From positions 1 to 6,301 of the forward strand of contig JAKIZN010000104.1 of the NCBI GenBank assembly GCA_022708005.1: a stretch of 6,301 nucleotides of DNA. The letters run 5' to 3'. Made by a program: the position numbers and the translations under genes. Of this stretch, positions 1 to 5,692 are shown piece by piece. The first letter of the stretch is position 1. Each line of letters begins with the position of its first letter. This DNA comes from Bacteroidota bacterium. GTDB taxonomy: Bacteria > Bacteroidota > Ignavibacteria > Kapaibacteriales > UBA2268. The notes under the pieces were generated by a model. It was not told the DNA's origin and did no database searches. It was given only the letters and a program-made list of their open reading frames with translations.

Positions 1-41
1 TCATCTTCTATAACCACTATTGTGTAATTTTGCTTCGACAC
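1..41 (-). CDS. Response regulator, N-terminal fragment (cut by window edge)
   Basis: Only 13 complete codons are visible. Read leftward from a GTG at 41-39 they give (M)SKQNYTIVVIED, followed by GA, which opens an Asp or Glu codon. This is how a CheY-like receiver domain begins: a short beta strand (TIVVI) followed by the acidic pair that binds Mg2+ next to the phospho-acceptor Asp, which lies beyond the edge. The GTG start is supported by AAAGGCGG five bases upstream (54-47). An in-frame TAA at 59-57 excludes a longer ATG-started form. The gene lies 78 bases after a histidine kinase on the same strand, so it is the natural phosphotransfer partner. The output domain cannot be seen. An NtrC-type regulator would suit the NtrB-like kinase, but that is inference. 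Confidence 0.6.
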   Translation of the reverse strand, partial: MSKQNYTIVVIED

Positions 42-46
42 TTTAA

Positions 47-54
47 CCGCCTTT
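47..54 (-). promoter_or_regulatory. Ribosome binding site deciding the GTG start of the response regulator
   Basis: On the minus strand the bases read AAAGGCGG, one mismatch from the AGGAGG-type consensus, with five bases (TTAAA) before the GTG at 41-39. It is one of the clearest Shine-Dalgarno matches in the window, where several other genes have A/T-rich leaders. It is the main reason to accept a non-ATG start here. Confidence 0.5.
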
Positions 55-119
55 ATTTATTTCAACTTAACTTATTTCTATATAATAAAAATTATAATTT
101 AATTACCTACCGCTCGCCA

Positions 120-1229
120 CTAAATTTCTCTCGGAACGGGTATTTTTACATAAAATGTTGTACCTACTCCAATTGAGCTTTCCACATCTATAACTCCACC
201 GTGTTGGTGCATAATTCGCTGAGTTATAGGCAGACCGAGTCCAGTCCCCTCAGCCTTTCTCGTGAAAAACGGATTGAAAATTTTAGATAAATCTTCTGGC
301 GAAATTCCCACTCCGTTATCACTAATTGAAACCACCGCCATCTCTCCTTCTTTGTGCTTTACCGATGCCTCTGTGTAGGACTTAATGACTATATTTCCTT
401 TTGCCTTTATAGCGTCAGCGGAATTAGTTACAAGATTGATAAAAACTTGTTGCAATTGCTTTTCGTCTGCAGCCACATTTGGCAAATTATCGTCTAAAAA
501 CAGCTCTACTGTTATTTCTTTCCTTTTGATGATAGAAGCAACTAACTCCAAAGTAGAAGGAATTAGTGAATTAATATTGAGATTTTTAATATCTGGCGCC
601 GTAGGGCGAGAAAAATTTAGCGTAACTTCTACAATTTTCGATATTCGCTCAACTCCTTGCAGTGCGGTATTAACATAATCAAACTCTGGAGCAGTTTCTT
701 GAATATTTCGCCGTAAAATCTGCAAGTTTAAATTTACTGCCGCGAGCGGATTGCGAATCTCGTGCGCAACGCCCGCAGAAAGCTGACCAAGCAGCACTAA
801 TTTATCTGCTTGCACCAATTTATCTGTTAGAGCGTGCTGCTCGCTCACGTCTCTCGCTATTGCTTGAATAAGATTATTACCGTCATATTTGACAAAGCGA
901 GCGCTCACCTCTACCATTAAGTTATCTTGCTCTTTGGTATCTAACGAAAGCTCGCTCAAGACCATCGGTGAACTTGATTTTTGCAGCAATTTAAAAATCC
1001 TACGAAACTGTGGCAAAGTAGAGCCAATTAGTTCGTCTTTCGATACTCCTATTAAATTAGCCGCATATTCGTTAGAATCCAGTATGCACCAAGTTTCCGG
1101 CTGAACAATAAATACAGCATCGGTGGCGTTATCAAAAAATGATTTATACCACGCAAGTTGCTTTTCTAATCGCTCTGCTTTGGATTTAGCAGTTTCTTTC
1201 TTCGGTTGTGTATTTTGACTACTTTTCAT
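120..1229 (-). CDS. Soluble PAS-domain sensor histidine kinase (NtrB-like)
   Basis: A 369-residue cytoplasmic two-component kinase. No hydrophobic segment or signal peptide is visible, so it should sense an internal signal or a protein partner. Residues 11-30 are charged and probably coiled coil. A PAS domain covers about 29-130 (FFDNATDAVFIV to AIARDVSEQ). The HisKA helix follows, with the phospho-acceptor His156 in AGVAHEIRNPL. The ATPase domain shows the N box (Asn265 and Asn269 in QVFINLVTNSADAI), the G1 box (DNGVGI, 304-309), the F box (FNPFFTRK, 318-325) and the G2 box (GTGLGLPI, 328-335). All catalytic boxes are intact. The ATG is only 6 bases past the stop of the lipoprotein gene upstream and has no Shine-Dalgarno sequence, so translational coupling is likely. 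The response regulator follows 78 bases downstream. The signal is not predictable from the sequence. Confidence 0.95.
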   Translation of the reverse strand: MKSSQNTQPKKETAKSKAERLEKQLAWYKSFFDNATDAVFIVQPETWCILDSNEYAANLIGVSKDELIGSTLPQFRRIFKLLQKSSSPMVLSELSLDTKEQDNLMVEVSARFVKYDGNNLIQAIARDVSEQHALTDKLVQADKLVLLGQLSAGVAHEIRNPLAAVNLNLQILRRNIQETAPEFDYVNTALQGVERISKIVEVTLNFSRPTAPDIKNLNINSLIPSTLELVASIIKRKEITVELFLDDNLPNVAADEKQLQQVFINLVTNSADAIKAKGNIVIKSYTEASVKHKEGEMAVVSISDNGVGISPEDLSKIFNPFFTRKAEGTGLGLPITQRIMHQHGGVIDVESSIGVGTTFYVKIPVPREI

Positions 1230-1235
1230 ACAAAT

Positions 1236-3353
1236 TTAATTTTGCTTTTTAGGTTTTTCAATTGGCTTAGTTTCTTCGGCTGGCGCTCTTTGTTCGATAT
1301 TAGTCGAATCAGAGGGCTGCCCCACCGGCATCAAATCTTTAACATCAAATTTCTTTATTTCTTGAACTGGCTCGCTAATCATATCTTTTACGCCCTGGAT
1401 TATATTTTTAGGCTTGAACATGTCTTTCCAAGACTTTTCTTTTGTTTCTGGCAAATTCGGATTAAAGTTTGGGTCGTGCAGTTGAATTTCTTTTTTCTCG
1501 TATTTCACTGCCTGCTTTGTTTTTAGTGAATCAGGTATTTCCTCTCCACTTTTTAGTGCCGTAAGGTACAACACGCTCAATTTAACATCTTCGGCATATT
1601 CAGAATTTGGATATTTCTCCAAGAGAAGCGAATAGTAATAAAAGGCGCTATCGAGTTTTTGTAAAGGCTTTTCGTAAATCCAGCCAATATTATATAGCGA
1701 CCGCGGGGCAAATTTAGACGCAGGATATTGCGAAAATATCTTATTAAACTGCGATATTGCAAAGCTATATTCACCGTGCTTCATCAAATCCCTGCCCGAT
1801 GTGTAAAGTTCATTCAGAGAGTCGAGCACAAAAGCAGCCGTATAGCCAAGTTGCGACATAGCATCGCGTCCGAACTGCGTTTTGGGATATTTATCGACTA
1901 TCACTTCAAGTAATGAATCCGACATTCGTAAATCATTCTTTTTTAAGTAATGCGACCACACATAAAGATAGCGAGCGGTATTAGTATCCGCAGCGGGCGA
2001 TAATTTCGCTGCAAGCGAGTAGTAATATAAAGCAGAATCAGCATTTCTAAGCTGAGTATGCACACGTCCAAGTTCGAAAAGATCATAAGAAAGAACTTTT
2101 CGGGAGGTATCCGGAAGCTGCTCGCCGTCATTGATTCGCTTTAACGCTGGAAATGTTTTAGTAGTAAAAGTATCCCAACCATTCAGCAACTGATACATCT
2201 GGTCTGCTTGTGCATAAATCGGTATTCTGTGTGCCCGCGCTCTTGCGAAATACATTCTAGCTTTAGCGTAATCATTTTTTTCATATAAGTCCATTCCTCG
2301 TTCAAAAGCAAAAGCCGAAGATGCTGGATGAACGTTGTATAACGAATCCGATGTGCGCTCGTATTGCTCGATAGCTGGAACGTCGTCATTAAACCTTGCA
2401 ATTTGCATCCTCTGAGCCAAAACGTATGCCTTCCATTCCGTAAACTTTCCGTCATTATCCAATTTATCCAAGATTTTCTCAGCTTCGCCTATTTTGCCGA
2501 GCCGTATCATCGATGCCGCCCTAAATAAATTTGCCTCAAAAATTCCGAGATAATCTGGCTTATACTTCAAGGCAACGGTGAACTCTTTTTCTGCACGCTC
2601 GAACATTCCTAATCTAAAAAGTAGCGACGCAAGCTCTATCTGCCATTTAGCCTTTGTAAAGCCATCGTCAGATTGAGCTACTGCTTGCAAGTATGGCTTC
2701 AGCGCCCCGGGCACATCATTTTGAAATAGAGCCAGCTCGGCTTCAATTCTAAACGCATCGGACAAAATATCGTATCTCTTCTTTTGCCAAGCAATATCCA
2801 CAGTGCGAGAAAGCATAATTTTGCCCGCGTAAAACTTCTGCTGCACAATTAAATTAAGTGACAATAAGAAATGAGCATCGGGCGACAAATCACCGTCAGG
2901 GAATTTATCTATCAGCTCGCTGCACTTAATCTGCGACGGAAGCCACTCTTCCTTATAAAAATAAGTTTTTGCCATCAAATATAGCACATCTTGGACGTAA
3001 TTGCTTTTAGGTCTATGCGCTAATAGTTTAGAGCCTTTTATTATTATAGAATCTAATTTAACCCCGACTGGCTGACGCTTTACGCGAGAGACAATAAACT
3101 CCTGCATAAACGGCGGCATACCGCTTGCTCGCGGCAGTTCAATTTGTATTTTAGGATCTGGAACTATTGTTCTGGGCTGCACTCGCTTTTTTTCATCTTG
3201 ATATTCAAATTCTTCCTCTGCCTCTTTCATTAACTTTTCGGCATTATAATAAGTATTGAAATAAGCAGTAAAATTTTCGTATTGCCTGCACGAAGCTAAT
3301 AGCAACGCCAAGAACAATACGGACATAACATATTTGATTTTCATTGCCTGCAT
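1236..3353 (-). CDS. TPR-repeat outer-membrane lipoprotein, SprE/PorW-like
   Basis: A 705-residue lipoprotein. Its signal peptide ends in a lipobox LLAS-Cys22, with arginine and glutamine rather than Asp following, so sorting to the outer membrane is plausible. The mature start AYFNTYYNAEKLMKEA resembles the opening of the SprE/PorW lipoproteins of the type IX secretion and gliding machinery; this is a motif resemblance only. Helical TPR-like repeats follow, clearest at about 215-300 (FRLGMFERAEKEFTVALKY), 345-375, 425-455 (ALYYYSLAAKLSP) and 525-600 (FAISQFNKIFSQYPASKFA, then LDSAFYYYSLLLEKYPNSE). The tail (about 605-705) is charged, proline-rich and probably disordered. ATG at 3353 is the longest start; Met4 (3344) would give a more typical Cys19. 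It is the first gene of the kinase operon, with a candidate promoter at 3415-3445. It could also be a generic TPR scaffold for an envelope complex. Confidence 0.85.
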   Translation of the reverse strand: MQAMKIKYVMSVLFLALLLASCRQYENFTAYFNTYYNAEKLMKEAEEEFEYQDEKKRVQPRTIVPDPKIQIELPRASGMPPFMQEFIVSRVKRQPVGVKLDSIIIKGSKLLAHRPKSNYVQDVLYLMAKTYFYKEEWLPSQIKCSELIDKFPDGDLSPDAHFLLSLNLIVQQKFYAGKIMLSRTVDIAWQKKRYDILSDAFRIEAELALFQNDVPGALKPYLQAVAQSDDGFTKAKWQIELASLLFRLGMFERAEKEFTVALKYKPDYLGIFEANLFRAASMIRLGKIGEAEKILDKLDNDGKFTEWKAYVLAQRMQIARFNDDVPAIEQYERTSDSLYNVHPASSAFAFERGMDLYEKNDYAKARMYFARARAHRIPIYAQADQMYQLLNGWDTFTTKTFPALKRINDGEQLPDTSRKVLSYDLFELGRVHTQLRNADSALYYYSLAAKLSPAADTNTARYLYVWSHYLKKNDLRMSDSLLEVIVDKYPKTQFGRDAMSQLGYTAAFVLDSLNELYTSGRDLMKHGEYSFAISQFNKIFSQYPASKFAPRSLYNIGWIYEKPLQKLDSAFYYYSLLLEKYPNSEYAEDVKLSVLYLTALKSGEEIPDSLKTKQAVKYEKKEIQLHDPNFNPNLPETKEKSWKDMFKPKNIIQGVKDMISEPVQEIKKFDVKDLMPVGQPSDSTNIEQRAPAEETKPIEKPKKQN

Positions 3354-3414
3354 CGCTTTTGCTTATTGATTCATAATTTCAGAGTAAATATGTTCCATAT
3401 CATTTATATTTTTA

Positions 3415-3445
3415 CAAAGATAATTAAATGGCGAATATTCTACAA
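3415..3445 (-). promoter_or_regulatory. Candidate Bacteroidota-type promoter of the lipoprotein-kinase operon
   Basis: On the minus strand TATCTTTG (3422-3415) matches the Bacteroidota -7 consensus TAnnTTTG exactly. It is preceded by TTG (3445-3443) at a distance of 20 bases, close to the known -33/-7 spacing. Transcription would start near 3408-3412, giving a leader of about 55 bases before the lipoprotein ATG. The match is short and the region is AT-rich, so chance is possible. Confidence 0.4.
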
Positions 3446-3482
3446 GTATTATTTCATTTACGATTATAATTGCAAGATATTT

Positions 3483-3506
3483 TAAACCCAAATAATGCAT
3501 TAGGAA
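3483..3506 (+). repeat. Left arm of 24-bp imperfect inverted repeat
   Basis: It pairs with 3609-3632. Mismatches are at 3487, 3488, 3500 and 3504; the other 20 positions are complementary. It lies about 60 bases upstream of the candidate lipoprotein promoter. Confidence 0.6.
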
Positions 3507-3547
3507 CTCTAACTGAATGTGTATCTGTAAGGAAATATTTGGCTTTA

Positions 3548-3580
3548 AGATGTCCTACACCTTGAAGGTGTAGGACATCT
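3548..3580. repeat. Perfect 33-bp palindrome (hairpin)
   Basis: The arms are AGATGTCCTACACCTT (3548-3563) and its exact complement (3565-3580), with one central base at 3564. As RNA or single-stranded DNA it would form a long, perfectly paired stem with a small loop. It is more GC-rich than its surroundings. It lies 54 bases beyond the end of the glycosyltransferase gene and could stop that transcript. However, no run of T follows on either strand (TTAAAGCC on the minus, GGGAAACAG on the plus), so it is not a classical intrinsic terminator. A REP-like element or an operator-like site are alternatives. Confidence 0.85.
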
Positions 3581-3608
3581 GGGAAACAGCTAATAGGCAA
3601 TGAAAAAA

Positions 3609-3632
3609 TTTCTATTGCATTATTTGAATTTA
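3609..3632 (-). repeat. Right arm of 24-bp imperfect inverted repeat
   Basis: The inverted counterpart of 3483-3506, matching at 20 of 24 positions. It ends one base before the stop codon (3634-3636) of the minus-strand glycosyltransferase gene, so any insertion would have just missed the coding region. Confidence 0.6.
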
Positions 3633-3633
3633 G

Positions 3634-4659
3634 TTAATCGCCCTTTAGCTTCATAAATTCACCCAAAACTATTTCGGGGGCGAGCTGTTTCATACAATTA
3701 AAATGCCCTTTGGGGCAGCTCTCCCTACCGATGTGAGTGCAAGGACGGCAGTTGAGTTCAATTTGTGCGATGCGGTGATTAGCCTTGTATGGATAAAATC
3801 CAAACTCCGGCACAGTCGAGCCAAATATAGAAATAATCGGCACTTGACAAGCTGCGGCTATGTGCATAAGCCCAGTGTCGTTTGTTATAAAAAAGTCGCA
3901 TTCGGAAATTTTTCGGGCGCTCTCGAGCAATGATAATTTGCCCGTATAGTCCTCAAATTTGCAGTTCAGCTTTTCAGTTATTTGCCGAACTGTGCCCTGC
4001 TCGGGCAGGCTGCCGAAAAATTGAAATTCAGCTTCAAATTTATTGGCAATCAATTCTGCAAGCTGCGTAAAATGCTCTGGCAACCACCGCTTTGTGAAGT
4101 GCTGAGCGCCTGCTGCAATCCCAATTTTCACCGTCGCACCGTCGCTATGCACTCTCTGAATTTTTTCGCCCGTTTCACCAAAAATCTCAAGCCCATAATC
4201 ATCTGGCATAATGCCTAATTCACTCGCGCAATCGAAATATCTATCAACAACATGGCTCGCCTGCTTAATTTTCTTTTTGGTATGCACCAACATAAGTTTG
4301 AAAAATCTATTTTTATTTACTCCAAAAGATTTCGCAGCTATGCCTCGCAGCATCAAATTGCTTCTAAGGTTATTTTGCAAATCGACTAAAACATCATATT
4401 TATTTGCGTTAATTTTATTTAATATTTCACTTTTCAAGCGGCGAATATCTTCTTTGGAATCTGACTTATCAAAAGTCCAAACGTGATTGATATTAGGATT
4501 AAACCTAATAATATCACGCATTTGCGAAGTTGTAATATAATCAATATTTGAGTTCGGAAACTTTTTTCGCAAAGCTCTGACAATTGGCGAAGTCAATAGC
4601 ACATCGCCTATCGAACTAAATCTTGCGATTAATATATTGTTTTTTTCAAATAATTTCAT
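3634..4659 (-). CDS. Glycosyltransferase family 9 (ADP-heptose:LPS heptosyltransferase-like)
   Basis: A 341-residue GT-B enzyme of the WaaF/WaaC family, which transfers heptose from a nucleotide sugar onto the inner core of lipopolysaccharide at the cytoplasmic face of the inner membrane. The N-terminal acceptor domain opens with ARFSSIGDVLLTSP (12-25), where Asp19 matches the family's conserved Asp. The donor domain has IAAGAQHFTKRWLPEHF (181-197) and NDTGLMHIAAACQVPIISIF (260-279), the family's nucleotide-sugar motif. A C-terminal cysteine cluster (Cys304, Cys307, Cys315, Cys322, within CRPC...CPKGHFNCM) is typical of this subfamily. Length is normal and no frameshift is seen. The gene is transcribed alone, divergently from the STAS gene, with no clear Shine-Dalgarno site. 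The exact sugar and acceptor are not given by the sequence, so no gene symbol is assigned. Confidence 0.93.
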   Translation of the reverse strand: MKLFEKNNILIARFSSIGDVLLTSPIVRALRKKFPNSNIDYITTSQMRDIIRFNPNINHVWTFDKSDSKEDIRRLKSEILNKINANKYDVLVDLQNNLRSNLMLRGIAAKSFGVNKNRFFKLMLVHTKKKIKQASHVVDRYFDCASELGIMPDDYGLEIFGETGEKIQRVHSDGATVKIGIAAGAQHFTKRWLPEHFTQLAELIANKFEAEFQFFGSLPEQGTVRQITEKLNCKFEDYTGKLSLLESARKISECDFFITNDTGLMHIAAACQVPIISIFGSTVPEFGFYPYKANHRIAQIELNCRPCTHIGRESCPKGHFNCMKQLAPEIVLGEFMKLKGD

Positions 4660-4732
4660 AAATTACATTTTTTAAAATTACAAATTGTTGGAATAGAATT
4701 TAACATTTTAAAAATTAAATTCAAGGCTTGAT
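4660..4732. promoter_or_regulatory. Divergent intergenic region between glycosyltransferase and STAS genes
   Basis: These 73 AT-rich bases must hold the start signals for two opposite genes. On the plus strand TTGTTG (4685-4690) followed 17 bases later by a T/A-rich hexamer is a weak promoter candidate. CAAGG (4722-4726) lies six bases before the STAS ATG and is a fair ribosome site. On the minus strand no convincing promoter or ribosome site is seen. Similar A/T tracts (ACATTTT followed by A-rich sequence, near 4665 and 4704) occur twice but are low complexity. Confidence 0.3.
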
Positions 4733-5083
4733 ATGAATTTTACGTTAGAAAACCACGGCAATATTTCTATTTTTCATCTAAAGAGTAAAAATGTTGACGG
4801 TCAGATTGCGGCTCAGTTCAAGGCGCAAGTGCTTATTGTGGCACAGCCTGATATTGAAGCTTTGATAATTGATTTATCGGAAGTAGAAGCGATGGATAGC
4901 TCTGGGTTGGGAGCGTTGCTATTGGCTCATAGGCAGCTAAAAGATTATTCTATTCCTGTTATACTGACTGGCGTCCAAGACTTTGTGAAAAGTTTAATGA
5001 ATATAACAAGGATAGACGAGCTGTTCGAATATTATGACAGCATTGAAGAAGCTTTGAACACGTTCAAATACGCGGAAGAATAG
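4733..5083 (+). CDS. STAS-domain anti-sigma-factor antagonist (SpoIIAA/RsbV-like)
   Basis: A 116-residue single STAS domain. Proteins of this family bind an RsbW/SpoIIAB-type kinase and so release its target (often a sigma factor); phosphorylation of a serine by that kinase switches them off. The motif MDSSGLGALL (54-63) carries the serine: Ser56 aligns best with the RsbV phosphoserine, and Ser57 is adjacent. The preceding LIIDLSEVEA strand and the C-terminal helix (DELFEYYDSIEEAL) are typical. It is slightly longer than the minimal domain and soluble. No partner kinase or phosphatase is in the window, so the target is unknown. It is followed after 28 bases by the hydrolase gene. A cytoplasmic regulatory role is well supported; the pathway is not. 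Confidence 0.92.
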   Translation: MNFTLENHGNISIFHLKSKNVDGQIAAQFKAQVLIVAQPDIEALIIDLSEVEAMDSSGLGALLLAHRQLKDYSIPVILTGVQDFVKSLMNITRIDELFEYYDSIEEALNTFKYAEE

Positions 5084-5111
5084 TTTTTTAGAATAAACCA
5101 TAAAAATAAAA

Positions 5112-5657
5112 ATGCACTTAAAAATAGAAAATACAATTGCATTAATTATCGATATCCAATCAAAACTGCTGCCGTTCATACATGAAAATAGCAGCGTGAT
5201 TGATAGCAACATAAAGCTAATAAAAGGCTTATCTGCTCTTGAAATACCGATAATTGTAACAGAACAATATCCTAAGGGCTTAGGAGCAACAGATGAATCT
5301 ATTCAATCGGCTTTGGGTGAACATTATAAGCCAATCGAGAAGCTTACATTTAGCTGCTGGGGATGCGATGAATTTGTCGAAAAAATCAAGTCTTATGGCA
5401 AGCCAAATATTATAATAACTGGGATAGAAACCCATATTTGCGTGATGCAAACAGTTCGAGACTTGCTGGCTAATGATTTTTCGCCAATTATAGTTAGCAA
5501 TTGCATTTCGTCAAGAAACCCTATCGATAAGCAAGAAGGCATCCAAAGAATGTTGGACGAAGGGGCATTTATTGGGACTTATGAATCGGTGCTAATGGAG
5601 CTTACCGTTAGCTCAAAACATCTAAAATTTAAAGAAATATCAAATATTATTAAATAG
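5112..5657 (+). CDS. Isochorismatase-family cysteine hydrolase
   Basis: A 181-residue cytoplasmic enzyme of the isochorismatase/nicotinamidase superfamily, complete and of usual length. The catalytic triad is visible: Asp14 in ALIIDIQ, Lys77 in IEKLTFSCW, and Cys110 in ITGIETHICVMQT, which also contains the family's cis-peptide region. Members hydrolyse amides such as nicotinamide, ureido compounds or isochorismate. This one resembles the short YcaC-like group of unknown substrate. It lacks the obvious metal-site histidine pattern expected of nicotinamidase, so pncA is not assigned. The ATG at 5112 is preceded by an A-rich stretch (AAAAATAAAA) with no Shine-Dalgarno sequence. It lies 28 bases after the STAS gene and 35 bases before alanine racemase, so one transcript is likely. 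Confidence 0.92.
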   Translation: MHLKIENTIALIIDIQSKLLPFIHENSSVIDSNIKLIKGLSALEIPIIVTEQYPKGLGATDESIQSALGEHYKPIEKLTFSCWGCDEFVEKIKSYGKPNIIITGIETHICVMQTVRDLLANDFSPIIVSNCISSRNPIDKQEGIQRMLDEGAFIGTYESVLMELTVSSKHLKFKEISNIIK

Positions 5658-5692
5658 TTTTATTTAATTGCCGTAGCAGCAAGAGAGAGACG

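Larger units (their letters stand above)
3483..3632. mobile_element. Possible MITE-like element: imperfect terminal inverted repeats around a central palindrome
   Basis: The ends 3483-3506 and 3609-3632 are inverted copies matching at 20 of 24 positions, including an 11-base exact block (CAAATAATGCA at 3489-3499, complemented at 3616-3626). Both outer ends are TA, which would fit a TA target duplication of the IS630/mariner kind, although TA is its own complement and proves little. Between them lies the perfect palindrome at 3548-3580, near the middle of the 150-base unit. No reading frame of note lies inside, so any transposition would need an enzyme from elsewhere. The right end stops one base short of the stop codon of the glycosyltransferase gene. 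A single copy is seen here; the mobile interpretation is inference, and a structured RNA or a terminator region are alternatives. Confidence 0.35.

Noticed and set aside
385..678. 97-codon open frame on the plus strand
   Set aside because: It lies wholly opposite the histidine kinase, whose domains are all intact, and shows no family motif. It is an antisense shadow.
1206..1526. 106-codon open frame on the plus strand rich in Phe, Leu and Trp
   Set aside because: It is antisense to the charged Lys/Glu-rich tail of the lipoprotein, which gives aromatic and hydrophobic codons on the other strand. There is no ribosome site or recognisable membrane-protein pattern.
3548..3580. Classical intrinsic terminator
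   Set aside because: The stem is strong, but neither strand has the following run of T needed for the usual mechanism. It is kept as a palindrome of unsettled role.
3354..3633. tRNA, small RNA or CRISPR content in the largest gap
   Set aside because: No cloverleaf with a T-loop sequence, no regularly spaced direct repeats, and no conserved RNA family was recognised.
3703..4486. Three plus-strand open frames of 76-91 codons
   Set aside because: All are antisense to the glycosyltransferase, whose motifs are continuous. No start signals or homology-like motifs are visible.
5112..5657. Assignment of the hydrolase as nicotinamidase (pncA)
   Set aside because: The Asp-Lys-Cys triad is shared by the whole superfamily, and the metal-binding Asp/His set expected after the first third of nicotinamidase is not evident. 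The substrate is left open.
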